Source of the DNA: Idiomarina xiamenensis 10-D-4
Lineage (GTDB): Bacteria; Pseudomonadota; Gammaproteobacteria; Enterobacterales; Alteromonadaceae
DNA: 64,000 nt
Assembly: GCF_000299895.1 (NCBI RefSeq)
Contig: NZ_AMRG01000005.1
Coordinates: 1 to 64,000 of the forward strand
Reading direction: 5' to 3'
Shown here: in pieces, positions 18,362 to 28,062 of the stretch
How positions within the stretch are numbered: position 1 is the first letter of the stretch
How the letters are laid out: each line of letters starts with the position of its first letter
Position numbers and translations under genes: made by a program
The notes under the pieces: model-generated
Seen by the model: the letters and a program-made list of their open reading frames with translations, nothing else
What the model was told of the DNA's origin: nothing
The model's database searches: none

Positions 18362-19333
18362 GTGGAAACACTTCAACAGCCCTTATCATCTCCGTTTGGC
18401 GCCGCCACGACTGCGGCAGAAGTCGTAGCAGGTTTGGATTTGAGTGGTCGATTAGCGGTTATTACAGGTGGTTATTCAGGTCTAGGCTTGGTTACTACCA
18501 AGGCTTTAGCTAAAGTTGGCGCAAAAGTTATCGTACCAGCCAGAGACCCTGAGCGGGCGCGAGCGATGCTGGGGGATACCGATGGCGTTCGGGTGATGAC
18601 GATGGATCTGCTCAAGCCAGACTCAATAAAGGCTTTTAGCGAGAGAATAGTGAATAAGCCAATTTCCTTACTGATTAATTGTGCTGGCATCATGGCAGCT
18701 CCGCTAGCACGCGATACTGATGGACATGAAAGTCAATTTGCAGTTAATCACCTAGGACATTTCCGCTTGACCTGTAGTTTATGGCCAGCGCTAGTCGCGA
18801 GTGGAAATGCGCGTGTCGTTTCGGTGTCATCGCGCGGACATCAGATTGCGGGAATTGAATTTGATGATATCGATTTTGTCCACCGACCTTACGATAAGTG
18901 GACCGCTTATGGTCAATCTAAAACCGCCAACGCGCTTTTTGCTATGTCATTGGACCGACGTGGCAGAGATTGTGGGGTCCGTGCTTTTTCTCTGCATCCA
19001 GGTCAAATTATGACAAACCTAGCACGCTATCTCGATAATGATGAGATTGAAGCGTTTGATGTCTTTGACGAGCATGGGCAACAACGAGTCGATCCTAAGA
19101 TTGGTTTGAAGACAATCGAACAAGGCGCCGCTACCGGATTATGGTGTGCGACGAGCTCTCAATTAGATGGCTTAGGCGGAGTTTATTGCGAAGATTGTAA
19201 TATTGCTCCGATAAATCATTCTGAAATTGGGCGTAAGGGCGTTGCACAATGGGCTGCCGATCCTGAAAACGCCGAGCGTCTATGGCAACTCTCAGAAAAG
19301 TGGACCGGCATGACAATCGGGCCGATTGCATAG
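18362..19333 (+). CDS. Short-chain dehydrogenase/reductase
   Basis: About 323 aa. It has the cofactor motif TGGYSGLG, the NCAGIM (NNAG-type) motif, SSRG (catalytic Ser region) and YGQSK (YxxxK). The GTG start at 18362 is chosen for the GAGGA 8 nt upstream; the only longer start is a TTG at 18338. It resembles the retinol-dehydrogenase/WW-domain-oxidoreductase-like SDRs. It is divergent from the AraC gene, a classic regulator-target pair. Substrate unknown. Confidence 0.85.
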   Translation: METLQQPLSSPFGAATTAAEVVAGLDLSGRLAVITGGYSGLGLVTTKALAKVGAKVIVPARDPERARAMLGDTDGVRVMTMDLLKPDSIKAFSERIVNKPISLLINCAGIMAAPLARDTDGHESQFAVNHLGHFRLTCSLWPALVASGNARVVSVSSRGHQIAGIEFDDIDFVHRPYDKWTAYGQSKTANALFAMSLDRRGRDCGVRAFSLHPGQIMTNLARYLDNDEIEAFDVFDEHGQQRVDPKIGLKTIEQGAATGLWCATSSQLDGLGGVYCEDCNIAPINHSEIGRKGVAQWAADPENAERLWQLSEKWTGMTIGPIA

Positions 19334-19402
19334 ATTAAAATCAATTGCCGTCGAGTTTGTGCTGCAGTGAAAATTGCAGCCTCGCTTATAGTTCAAACAA
19401 TG

Positions 19403-20794
19403 TTAACCGTTCAAAAGCGCAACAGTTTGTTGGTAGGGTCGTTTGAAGGCGGTAATGGCTTCTTGTTCCGATGTAATATTGGTATAGCCGATGACCAAGC
19501 CGTAACGTTTGGTTTTACCGGCATACCATAGCGATAACGGCGATACTAACAGTTGATGTTGCTGCCAAAGTTCTGCCAATTGTTGGTCTTGACTGCCGCT
19601 TTTTAGAAACGCGACTAGGTGCATGCCGCCATCACTAAGCTCAACATAAAAGCGTTGCGGATAAACCTGATGCAGCGCATTTAATACCATCTGCCGGCGA
19701 GCTTGATAAAGCGAGCGCATTTTTTTCAAGTGTTTAAAAAAATGCCCTTCGGCAATAAAACGACTGAGAATTTGCTGTGGTAATAACGGCAGACCGGTGG
19801 CAACGATTTCTGCTGTTTCGTGAAAACGGTTAACCAGCTTTTTGGGTAGCACTATATAGCTGGTTCGCATCGCTGGCATGATGGTTTTACTAAAAGTACC
19901 AACATAAATGACGCGATCGCCGGGATCTTGGCTTTTTAGGGCGGGTAACACTTTCTTGCTGTAATGAAACTCGCCGTCATAATCGTCCTCGATGATCCAT
20001 GCCTGCCGGGTTTGCGCCCAATTCAATAGCTGCTGACGTCTGGGTAAAGACAAGGTCACCGCTAACGGGCTGTGATGTGCTGGCGTGATAATGACAAAGC
20101 GAGCATCTTGGTGATGCTTGAGTAGGTAGTCGACATTGATACCATCGCGGTCGACCGGTGCATAATGTAGGTTCTTGGCGATACGCTGCAGCAGTTTATG
20201 GCCAAAAAAATAGCCGGGATCTTCATAGACAACTTTATCTTGTGGAGCGGCTAATGTTTGCAATATCAGCGCGAGGCTTTGTTTGTAACCACTGGTGATA
20301 CAGACTTGATGGGGGCTGCAATTCAGGCCGCGAGAAATATTTACGTAGTTAGCGATGGCTTGTCGCAATGGCTGATGTCCCATTACCGGAGGTATCAGCA
20401 TGTGCTCGGGACGCATGGCACGCACGGCCTTAGCGGCAAGTAATAACCACTTTTTATAAGGGAACGCGTCTAGCGACGGGATACCCAAGCGAAAATGCCC
20501 CGCGTTATCGCGTATATCGATCAGTTGTTGTAACTCATGATCGGCGACGGCTATGTTGTCTGGCGGTGGGCGGCGCTGCAATTTTAGATCAGGGTTAACG
20601 CGAGTGCCATGTGCACCTTGACTAACCAGATAGCCTTCCCCAATCAAGATGCTGTAAGCCGTCTCCACAGTCTTTTTCGCGACGCCTAGGTCGGCCGCTA
20701 ATACGCGAATCGACGCGACTTTGTCGCCGGGTTTTAGCTGGCCGTTCAATATCTGCTGTTTATAGCGCTGATAAATGGTCTGATAACCGCTCAC
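19403..20794 (-). CDS. MocR/PdxR-type regulator (GntR domain plus aminotransferase domain)
   Basis: A 463-aa fusion. The N-terminal GntR winged helix (QILNGQLKPGDKVASIR ... GVAKKTVETAY) is followed by a fold-type I aminotransferase domain with the PLP-lysine segment VGTFSKTIMP and upstream EDDYDGEF. MocR proteins use PLP as effector and do not normally catalyse transamination. The GTG start has an AGGA close upstream. Divergent from azoreductase and AhpD-like genes, it most likely regulates them. Confidence 0.9.
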   Translation of the reverse strand: MSGYQTIYQRYKQQILNGQLKPGDKVASIRVLAADLGVAKKTVETAYSILIGEGYLVSQGAHGTRVNPDLKLQRRPPPDNIAVADHELQQLIDIRDNAGHFRLGIPSLDAFPYKKWLLLAAKAVRAMRPEHMLIPPVMGHQPLRQAIANYVNISRGLNCSPHQVCITSGYKQSLALILQTLAAPQDKVVYEDPGYFFGHKLLQRIAKNLHYAPVDRDGINVDYLLKHHQDARFVIITPAHHSPLAVTLSLPRRQQLLNWAQTRQAWIIEDDYDGEFHYSKKVLPALKSQDPGDRVIYVGTFSKTIMPAMRTSYIVLPKKLVNRFHETAEIVATGLPLLPQQILSRFIAEGHFFKHLKKMRSLYQARRQMVLNALHQVYPQRFYVELSDGGMHLVAFLKSGSQDQQLAELWQQHQLLVSPLSLWYAGKTKRYGLVIGYTNITSEQEAITAFKRPYQQTVALLNG

Positions 20795-20912
20795 GATGTC
20801 CTACCTAAATACATTGTTTTTGTATCTTTCAAATACGCCATGGCGGACTAGAATCTCTCTATCAGTGGCGTACAGCGAGCCTAAACCGCTCATCTTTTTA
20901 CCGAGAGTCAGT

Positions 20913-21521
20913 ATGAAACTATTACACATCAAAGTCAGCCCCAATGTCGTCGATTCAGCTTCCAGACAGGTAGCTGGAAAAGTCTTGGATAAGCTACAGC
21001 GGCACTATCCGACAATATCGGAAAGCGTGTTAGATCTGGCGCAGCATCCTCTGCCACATTTAGATGCGCTCACGGTCGCTGCGTTTATGACTAAGCCTGA
21101 ACAGCGTAGCATGCTGCAACAACAAGCCATCGCGCAATCAGATTTCTTGGTCGATCAACTGCTTGCGCATGATCTGCTGTTGATCTCATCGCCGATGTGG
21201 AATTTAGGCCTACCATCGGTACTAAAAGCTTGGTTTGACCATATTACCCGTGCTGGCCGCACCTTTACCTTTAATGAGGCTGGTGAAAAAATCGGTTTGG
21301 TCACCAACAAGCGAGTATTTGTGGTGATGGCTAACGGCACGCCACTGCTGGGACGCCCGACCGAAAGCGACGACCAATTTACGCCTTATATGACAACAGC
21401 ATTGCGTTACATCGGCATTACCGATGTGCAATTCATCCGGGTGGATGGTACTCATCACCCACAAACCAAAGCGGTAGCGATACCGGAGGCCTTAGCTGCC
21501 ATTGATTTTCTTCGGCTTTAA
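20913..21521 (+). CDS. azoR: FMN-dependent NAD(P)H azoreductase/quinone reductase
   Basis: About 202 aa. It has the flavodoxin-like fold, opening MKLLHIKVSPN; the FMN-binding SSPMWNLGLPSVLKAWFD motif is clear near the middle, as in AzoR/AcpD. The ATG at 20913 removes a 39-residue non-conserved extension in the longer frame. It is followed 36 bp later by an AhpD-like gene and divergent from a MocR regulator, suggesting a response to electrophiles or quinones. Confidence 0.85.
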   Translation: MKLLHIKVSPNVVDSASRQVAGKVLDKLQRHYPTISESVLDLAQHPLPHLDALTVAAFMTKPEQRSMLQQQAIAQSDFLVDQLLAHDLLLISSPMWNLGLPSVLKAWFDHITRAGRTFTFNEAGEKIGLVTNKRVFVVMANGTPLLGRPTESDDQFTPYMTTALRYIGITDVQFIRVDGTHHPQTKAVAIPEALAAIDFLRL

Positions 21522-21557
21522 CGAAACCACTTAAGTAAACCATTTGGAGCGATACTC

Positions 21558-22037
21558 ATGACTGCACGATTAAACCATTTTGATACGACCCCCGAGCTGA
21601 CCAAGGCTTTAATGGATGCCAGCATGGTGGCCTATAAAACCGCCATTGACCCGCTGCTCAAGAGCTTGATCGATATCCGCGCATCACAGTTGAATGGCTG
21701 CGCATTTTGCTTGGATATGCATATTAAACAGGCAAAGATTAAGGGCGAGCGTGAGCTACGTATTTACCATGTCGCCATTTGGCGCGAATCGCCGTTATTT
21801 AATGCAAAGGAAAAAGCGGCATTAGCGCTCACCGAGGCGTTAACTAAGTTGTCCGATAGCGGCGTTAGCGACGAACTTTATCAAGCGACGAAAGCGCATT
21901 TTAGCGAGGTAGAAATATCAGAGCTGACGTATAGCATCGGCCTCATCAATTTTTGGAACCGGATGCAAATTCTCGCATTGGTCGAGCCCGGCTCGCAAGA
22001 TACCGCTTTTGGCTTAAACAAAGCGGGTCTAAGCTAG
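21558..22037 (+). CDS. AhpD-like carboxymuconolactone decarboxylase family protein
   Basis: A 159-aa CMD-family protein with the CAFCLDMHIKQA redox motif (CxxC...H) and an IRASQLNG lead-in, as in alkylhydroperoxidase AhpD-like enzymes. The second CMD half (NAKEKAALALTEALTKL) is present. It is likely a thiol peroxidase or reductase partner in the azoR operon. A strong terminator follows. Confidence 0.88.
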   Translation: MTARLNHFDTTPELTKALMDASMVAYKTAIDPLLKSLIDIRASQLNGCAFCLDMHIKQAKIKGERELRIYHVAIWRESPLFNAKEKAALALTEALTKLSDSGVSDELYQATKAHFSEVEISELTYSIGLINFWNRMQILALVEPGSQDTAFGLNKAGLS

Positions 22038-22061
22038 TACAAATGAATTAAGCCCGATCCG

Positions 22062-22089
22062 GCTAGCGACGCGTGTCGCTAGCTTTTTT
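22062..22089 (+). terminator. Rho-independent terminator of the azoR operon
   Basis: A 9-bp stem GCTAGCGAC/GTCGCTAGC with GCGT loop, followed by six T. Confidence 0.85.
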
Positions 22090-22100
22090 ATAGCTCCGGC

Positions 22101-23453
22101 TTATGCCTTAGTGTTGTCAGTTGACTGCAACCCGAGCGTCGATAATAACGCCATGCTGGCTAACACGGTTAACAACATAAAAGCTCCATCAATTGTCCAT
22201 TCCTGTAAGGTGGCAGCCACAACAGCGGCGCCGAAAACGCCGCCAAGCCGGTGAGCAATATTAAGTAACACCGCACCGTCGTCTTTGTCCGTCAGCGATG
22301 TGGCGTTAAAACCGGCGGTCATGGCTGGCATTTGTGTCAATGCCAGTCCAATGCCATGCAGGAACAGCAAGCAGGCAATGACCGCTAGGGTAACATTGAG
22401 TTGCAGCGCCAACGGCACAACTGCCAGCGTCATCAAAAGACCGCCGTAACGGGCGCTGCGCGCCGGCCCACAGCAGTCTGTCATGGCGCCGGCAAAGGGT
22501 AAGGTGAAAGCAGATCCTAAGCCCAATGCTAGCAACATCAAACCGCTATTGGCAGTCGAGAGCTGCAGCCGATTTTGTAAGTAAATGGGTAATAACAGCA
22601 GCCCAGCGAACGACGTGGCGCCACACAACGACGCACTGCGGCAAGCCGCATGAAATATCGGTCGCCGCAGCAGTTTAAGTTGCAGCAGCGGCGCCGCTTG
22701 CGTGCGGCTGCGCACAATAAACATCAGTAACGAGCTCGCGCCCACGGCTATAGCCGCTAGCGCCCAAGCTATGGTGTTCTCGCCGTTGAGCTTGATCGTG
22801 CCGTAAACCAGTGACGGCAAGCTAATCGCTATTAAGACGAAACCAAAGCCGTCGAATACGAGTGAGTGAGAACGTCGGCGATTGGGTAATATACACCACG
22901 AACAGCAAACGGCGGCTAGCCCAAGTGGTACATTGATCCAGAAAATCCACCGCCAACTCGCCAGATCCGTTAAGTAACCACCAAGCACCGGGCCTAACGC
23001 TGGTCCCAGCGCTACGGCCAGACCCACCGTGCCCATCAGTCGCCCCAGTTGTCGTGGGTTGGCGCGGCTCGCCAGTATCGCTTGTCCGGCCGGTAGCATA
23101 ATACCGGCGGCGAGGCCTTGACCCGCTCGTGCGATGAGCAGCATGGTTAAATTGGTCGCCAGCGCACAGACCATCGAGGCGACGACGAATCCCAGTAGAC
23201 TTAACCGCCATGCCCGCTCTCGTCCTAGGCGGCAGCTTAACCAGCCTGTGCAGGGCAAGCTGATGGCCATCGTCAACAGGTACAGGGTCGCGACCCATTG
23301 TGTTTCGGTGAGCGTGCTATTAAAGGTGGTTTGGATGGGCACTAGCACTAGGTTGGCAACGCTGGCATCAAGCATCGAGCAGAACGCACCGGTGCCGGTT
23401 ATACTGGCGATCAACCAGAGTCGAACAGGGATTGACGGCGGTGAATGTGACAT
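22101..23453 (-). CDS. MFS drug efflux transporter (DHA2, EmrB/QacA-like)
   Basis: About 450 aa with many hydrophobic segments. Family signatures include LDASVANLVLVPI in the first helix region, TQWVATLYLLTMAISLP, GRLMGTVGLAVALGPALGPVLGG (motif C-like) and WRWIFWINVPLG, typical of 14-helix proton-driven multidrug exporters. The ATG at 23453 is preferred to an upstream TTG. It is divergent from a TetR gene, which likely represses it. Confidence 0.88.
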   Translation of the reverse strand: MSHSPPSIPVRLWLIASITGTGAFCSMLDASVANLVLVPIQTTFNSTLTETQWVATLYLLTMAISLPCTGWLSCRLGRERAWRLSLLGFVVASMVCALATNLTMLLIARAGQGLAAGIMLPAGQAILASRANPRQLGRLMGTVGLAVALGPALGPVLGGYLTDLASWRWIFWINVPLGLAAVCCSWCILPNRRRSHSLVFDGFGFVLIAISLPSLVYGTIKLNGENTIAWALAAIAVGASSLLMFIVRSRTQAAPLLQLKLLRRPIFHAACRSASLCGATSFAGLLLLPIYLQNRLQLSTANSGLMLLALGLGSAFTLPFAGAMTDCCGPARSARYGGLLMTLAVVPLALQLNVTLAVIACLLFLHGIGLALTQMPAMTAGFNATSLTDKDDGAVLLNIAHRLGGVFGAAVVAATLQEWTIDGAFMLLTVLASMALLSTLGLQSTDNTKA

Positions 23454-23490
23454 AATCAAAAATAGTTAACGCGATACGAGTTTTTGATGA

Positions 23491-23500
23491 TACGATCGTA
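23491..23500. promoter_or_regulatory. TACGATCGTA palindrome, candidate TetR operator
   Basis: A 10-bp palindrome in the 83-bp gap between the divergent MFS and TetR genes, with a related GATACGAG 13 bp to the left. Its position suits an operator controlling both genes. Confidence 0.4.
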
Positions 23501-23536
23501 ACACAAAAAAAGATAGCCAAATTCAGGAGCGTAGTC

Positions 23537-24136
23537 ATGCCGCGCAAAGTCGACCATCAGCAACGCCGTCTCGTTATCATCAAAGCATTGCTGGTGTTTG
23601 CGGCGCGCGAGGGCATGCACCGTGTGTCGCTGCGACAGATCGCCTCAGAGGCCGGTATTTCACTGCGGTTAGTACAGTATTATTTCGACAGCAAAGCCGA
23701 CCTTATGCAGGCGGGGTTGGATTACCTTGAGCAGCGCAGTCATCGGCTATGGTCAGCACGTATAGCACAGTTACCTCAACCACTATCGGCGACCGACACA
23801 CTGGCAGCTTTTGTCGCAACCGCATTACCGCTCGACCAGCAAAGTCGCGAATTTCAGTTGTTGTGGACGTCATTCGCTATGCTGGCGTTGACCGATGAGA
23901 CGATTTCAAATCGTGCTTTTGTCGACGGGCCAACGCGGTTACAGGAGCAACTGACGGCAATTATACAAAGCGCTATCGATAACGCTGAATTTTCCTCAAA
24001 CCTGCATGCGGAACAAGAGGCGCAGTGTTTGATGGCGTTGGTGCACGGCCTCGGCGCAGCGCTGTTGGTGGGTCAGCAAACAGCAAGCCAAGCAAAGGCA
24101 AACATCACTGCGTATTTAGCGCGGTTAAGCGCTTAA
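23537..24136 (+). CDS. TetR family transcriptional regulator
   Basis: A 199-aa protein. The N-terminal helix-turn-helix MHRVSLRQIASEAGISLRLVQYYFDSKADLM is a textbook TetR domain, and the C terminus is an all-helical ligand domain. It is divergent from the MFS exporter, so it most likely represses the pump until its ligand binds. Confidence 0.9.
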   Translation: MPRKVDHQQRRLVIIKALLVFAAREGMHRVSLRQIASEAGISLRLVQYYFDSKADLMQAGLDYLEQRSHRLWSARIAQLPQPLSATDTLAAFVATALPLDQQSREFQLLWTSFAMLALTDETISNRAFVDGPTRLQEQLTAIIQSAIDNAEFSSNLHAEQEAQCLMALVHGLGAALLVGQQTASQAKANITAYLARLSA

Positions 24137-24141
24137 CTCGG

Positions 24142-24177
24142 GGTTTTGTCGCAACGGAGCAGCGCATCGACAAAACC
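24142..24177. repeat. 10-bp inverted repeat after the TetR gene
   Basis: GGTTTTGTCG and CGACAAAACC separated by 16 nt, starting 6 bp after the tetR-type gene's stop. It may be a transcript-end hairpin, but no T-run follows. Confidence 0.4.
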
Positions 24178-24347
24178 ACTCGGCGAAAAATTTCGTAGGA
24201 TCAGGCAAGCATACACTAGGATCGGCAACGCGTTCTGGGTATGACTTGTTTTAATATAATGCTGGGGAGCTATTTTTTTAGTTTGCGGGTGTTAACCGTC
24301 GCTGGCAAACATCTGGGCATGAGTGAAGTAACAGAGGATATTGCAAG

Positions 24348-25397
24348 ATGAAAACCATAGGCTATGCGGCACATTCTGCCGATTCAGAACTGGTACCTTA
24401 CCACTTTGAGCGTCGTGATTTACGCGCTAACGATGTGGCAATTGAGATCCTTTACTGCGGTGTTTGTCACTCGGATTTACACACCGTCAATGGCGACTGG
24501 GGTCCACAACCTTATCCGTTGGTGCCCGGCCACGAAATCGTCGGTGTGGTGCGCTCGGTTGGTGACGACGTCAAAAACTATCAGGTAGGCGACCATGTTG
24601 CGGTCGGCTGTATGGTCGATAGCTGTCAGCATTGTGACCAGTGTCAGCACGGCGAAGAGCAATATTGTCGTGAGGGGATGACAGCGACCTACGGGTCTCC
24701 TGATCGTATCGACGGTAACAGTACTCAGGGTGGCTATTCTAAACACATTGTGGTGCGCGAAGAGTTTGTCTTACGTATTCCGGATGGCATGGATATGGCG
24801 AAAGCGGCGCCAATTTTGTGTGCTGGTATTACGACCTTCTCACCGTTGCGCACTTGGAATGTCGGTGAAGGTACGCGAGTCGGTGTCATCGGTTTGGGTG
24901 GCTTAGGCCACATGGCGGTCAAACTGGCGGTAGCAATGGGCGCCGAAGTGACCGTGATTAGTCGCTCTAAGAGCAAAGAAAAAGAAGCCAAAGCATTAGG
25001 CGCAAAAGGCATTTTAGCTTCTAGCGATGAAGACGAATTGAAAGCCTCGGCTTGTGCCTTCGATATCATTATCGATACCGCACCGGTCAAGCACGATTTG
25101 AACGTTTACACACCCTTACTCGACGTCGATGGTTCGTTGGTGATTGTCGGTCAAGTGGGGCCGCTAGAAGAGCCGCTTACCATCCCATTAGTGATGGGAC
25201 GTCGTCGCGTTGCCGGTTCGTTGATCGGCGGTATAGCCGAAACTCAGGAGGTTTTAGATTTTTGTGCCAAGCACGACATTTATCCTGAATGCGAAATGAT
25301 CAACATTGACCAAATTAACGACGCCTTTGCGCGTTTAGCCAAGGGTGACTTAGCGCATCGCTTCGTTATCGATATGGAGTCGTTAGACGCCGCTTAA
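24348..25397 (+). CDS. Zinc NAD(P)-dependent alcohol dehydrogenase (YahK/CAD-like)
   Basis: A 349-aa medium-chain dehydrogenase. Catalytic zinc motif GVCHSDLHTV, GHEIVG, and structural zinc cysteines CQHCDQCQHGEEQYC are present. The nucleotide-binding GLGGLGHMAVK motif and SRSKSKEKEA suggest NADPH preference. It resembles broad-range aldehyde reductases such as YahK. Single gene closed by a strong terminator. Confidence 0.92.
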   Translation: MKTIGYAAHSADSELVPYHFERRDLRANDVAIEILYCGVCHSDLHTVNGDWGPQPYPLVPGHEIVGVVRSVGDDVKNYQVGDHVAVGCMVDSCQHCDQCQHGEEQYCREGMTATYGSPDRIDGNSTQGGYSKHIVVREEFVLRIPDGMDMAKAAPILCAGITTFSPLRTWNVGEGTRVGVIGLGGLGHMAVKLAVAMGAEVTVISRSKSKEKEAKALGAKGILASSDEDELKASACAFDIIIDTAPVKHDLNVYTPLLDVDGSLVIVGQVGPLEEPLTIPLVMGRRRVAGSLIGGIAETQEVLDFCAKHDIYPECEMINIDQINDAFARLAKGDLAHRFVIDMESLDAA

Positions 25398-25416
25398 TTC
25401 GGTGACCAAGCCAGCT

Positions 25417-25447
25417 AAAAGCAGCCGTTTCTTGCGGCTGCTTTTTT
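25417..25447 (+). terminator. Rho-independent terminator after the alcohol dehydrogenase
   Basis: An 11-bp stem AAAAGCAGCCG/CGGCTGCTTTT with a 7-nt loop and a run of T. Confidence 0.85.
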
Positions 25448-25529
25448 ATTAGCTGTGCCTGCCATTAATCGCCAATTTCCCGATACTCTTCGCGTTTGTC
25501 TTATGTTGCTGATGTCATTTTGCTAGGCT

Positions 25530-27120
25530 ATGCAGCCTGTTTTTATCATGCCAGAGCGCCATCGCCTCATGAACCCTGTTATTGGTCAGTGTCGTATTAC
25601 GCATTTAACTGCGTTAGCGGTATTGCTGCTCGTCGCTATGCTTGGCCTTAGTGCGTGCCAAGAGCAAACCCAGCAACGTCCGTTAAGCATCAGCGGGCCG
25701 TTTGAGCCGATTAATCTCGAACCAGCCAGTTCGGGGTACGTGTTTACCCGCATGCAAATTATCGAGACCCTGCTCAATGTCGATGAACAGGGGCATATCA
25801 CGCCGGGGTTAGCGAGCGCGTGGCAACATGATGATGACTATCGGGTTTGGACACTGACCTTACGTCATGGCGTTCACTTTCATAATGGTCAGCCATTAAC
25901 CGCCGAGGCGGTAATAAATAGCTTGCGCGCGGCTTTTGCTAAACCCGCTCCTTATCCGTGGGATTTGGTTAAGTCCTATGACACCCCCAGCGCCGATACC
26001 GTGGTCTTGACCTTGCGTAAGCGCTATCGACCTTTCGCCGCTATTTTGACCCATTACACCACCGCCATTCTGGCGCCAGCGAGTTATGACAGCGAGCAAA
26101 ACGTCACGCAATTGCTCGGTACTGGGCCGTATCAACTCACTGATTTCCAGCCTCCGCATGGCGCCTCGGCTAAGCGTTTTGCTGACTATTGGGGGGGGCC
26201 TTGAATATGTCACCGGTCATCGTTCTGAAAGTCGGGCGTTGATGGTAAAAAGCGGGCAGACCGATATTGTGTATAACTTAGATCCGGCCAGCGTCGAATT
26301 GCTCAAACATGCTGATAACGTTAACGTCGATAGTACGCTGATACCGCGTACTATTTTAATCAAGTTGAACGCTGAGCAAACGGCGTTAAAAGACAAGCGC
26401 GTGCGGCAAGCTCTTAGTTTAGCAATCGATAGGCAAGGTATCGCCAACAACATTTTGCGCGTGCCCGGCAGCGAGGCTAATCAGTTATTTGGACCATCGT
26501 TTCAGCAGTGGCATCAAGCTCAGCTTGCACCGATTGAGCGTAACTTGGCGCGCGCTGGCCGGTTACTGGATGACGCCGGTTGGCGCTTAGCTAAAGACGG
26601 ACTTCGTTATCAACACGGACAGCCGTTAAGGTTGTCGATGATGACTTATGCTAATCGTCCTGAACTGATTGTCATCGCCACCGCGATTCAAGATCAGTGG
26701 CGTGAGCTGGGGGTCGACCTACAGGTTAGCATGGAAAATGCTAGTGCTATTCCCATGGCGCATGTGCGCGGTAACCTACAAACCGCGCTGATTGCCCGCA
26801 ATTTGGGATTGTTACCCGATCCGTTGGCGCTGCTGTCGACCGAGTTTAGTGACCCACAGGGCGGCGACTGGGGGCCAATGAATTGGCACAATACGCAAGT
26901 ATTTAATTGGGTTGAGCAACTTGAGGGTAGTCAAGATGACGCGCAAAGTGCACGCCTGATCAGGCAAATCACTGACGAAATCAACGCTGACTTACCGCTT
27001 ATTCCGGTGGCTTATTATGTTCAACAAAGCGCGGTGTCGACCCGTTTAAACGGCTTTCACTTCGACCCGTACGAGCGTTCGTTTAATCTCAGTTCGCTCA
27101 CGCTAGCCAATGAGCAGTAA
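25530..27120 (+). pseudogene. ABC transporter substrate-binding lipoprotein (SBP_bac_5, nickel/peptide type), frameshifted
   Basis: The gene is read in two frames. The first (25530-26204) carries a lipoprotein signal ending LSAC, then the SBP_bac_5 start (TLRHGVHFHNGQPLTAEAV), and breaks off just after FADYWGG. The second resumes as LEYVTGHRSESRALM and runs to 27120 (RVRQALSLAIDRQGIA, NLGLLPDPLALL). The switch falls in a run of eight G (26191-26198); seven would restore a protein of about 530 aa. Either a sequencing error or a recent slippage mutation explains it. The exact start is uncertain (ATG at 25530, 25548 or 25569). It heads an importer operon whose other genes are intact. Confidence 0.8.
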
Positions 27121-27123
27121 ACC

Positions 27124-28062
27124 ATGAAACACATTCTTTGGCGCCGTGCTTGGCAAGCGCTATTGATGGCCTGGAGTGTGGCGACGCTGACCTTTATTTT
27201 GCTGCGCAGCTTGCCCGGCAACGACATGGCCTACCGCATTGCCGCCGGTCGTTACGGCGACGATGCGGTGTCGGCCGCGGCCGCGCAGGCGGTCAGTCAA
27301 GAACTACAACTGCAGCAGTCGGCGTGGCTGCAGTATGGTCATTGGCTAGCCGATTTGCTGACACTGAACTTGGGCAATAGCTTAGTCACTGGCGCCCCGG
27401 TTGTTGACGAGTTGAGTCATCAGCTCGGTTATACCTTGGTGCTTGCCGCTGCTGCCATACTGGTCGCCGTCTTGTTAGCTATACCACTGGGTCTATGGTC
27501 GGGTTTTAAGGCGGGGGGTACGGTCGATAATGGCATCTTAGTGGGCTCGGTATTGGTGCGCGCACAACCGGTTTTTACCTTAGGCTTATTACTGATTTTT
27601 ATGTTTGCACTGGGTCTCGGTTGGTTGCCGGTGGCCGGTTTTCGTGAGCCACAGTATGTGGTGTTGCCAGCATTAACACTGGGCTTAAGTTTGGCCGCGA
27701 TTGCCAATCGGGTGGTACGTAACAGCACGGTGCAGGTGCTTAATTCGGCTTACTATGAGTTTGCTCAATTGAAAGGCTTAAGCCCGACGCGCGCTTTCTG
27801 GCGCCATGGTTTGCGTAACGTACTGGTGCCGACCTTGGCTTTCATGGGCATTCAGCTGATTGGCTTGGTCGAAGGGGTGATCATGATCGAAAGCCTGTTT
27901 GCTTGGCCGGGTATCGGTCATGGTTTATCGCACGCGGTCTTCGCACGTGATATTCCGATGTTGCAGGGCACGGCGTTGGTCATGGGCTTGTTATTCGTAT
28001 TGGTGAATACGTTGGTTGATATCAGCTGTTACTGGCTTGATCCACGGAGCCGTGAACCATGA
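27124..28062 (+). CDS. ABC transporter permease (NikB/DppB type)
   Basis: A 312-aa permease with about six membrane segments and the binding-protein-dependent transport motif YYEFAQLKGLSPTRAFWRHGLRN (EAA loop). It starts 3 bp after the binding-protein gene and overlaps the next permease gene by 4 bp (ATGA), so translation is coupled. With its partner it forms the channel of a nickel, opine or peptide importer; substrate not assigned. Confidence 0.88.
   Translation: MKHILWRRAWQALLMAWSVATLTFILLRSLPGNDMAYRIAAGRYGDDAVSAAAAQAVSQELQLQQSAWLQYGHWLADLLTLNLGNSLVTGAPVVDELSHQLGYTLVLAAAAILVAVLLAIPLGLWSGFKAGGTVDNGILVGSVLVRAQPVFTLGLLLIFMFALGLGWLPVAGFREPQYVVLPALTLGLSLAAIANRVVRNSTVQVLNSAYYEFAQLKGLSPTRAFWRHGLRNVLVPTLAFMGIQLIGLVEGVIMIESLFAWPGIGHGLSHAVFARDIPMLQGTALVMGLLFVLVNTLVDISCYWLDPRSREP

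Noticed and set aside
24142-24177. Inverted repeat called as a rho-independent terminator
   Set aside because: The stem is good, but the loop is 16 nt and no T-run follows, so it is listed only as a repeat.
25450-25530. NikR operator upstream of the importer operon
   Set aside because: No GTATGA-N16-TCATAC-like dyad could be found, so nickel specificity is not supported by regulation.
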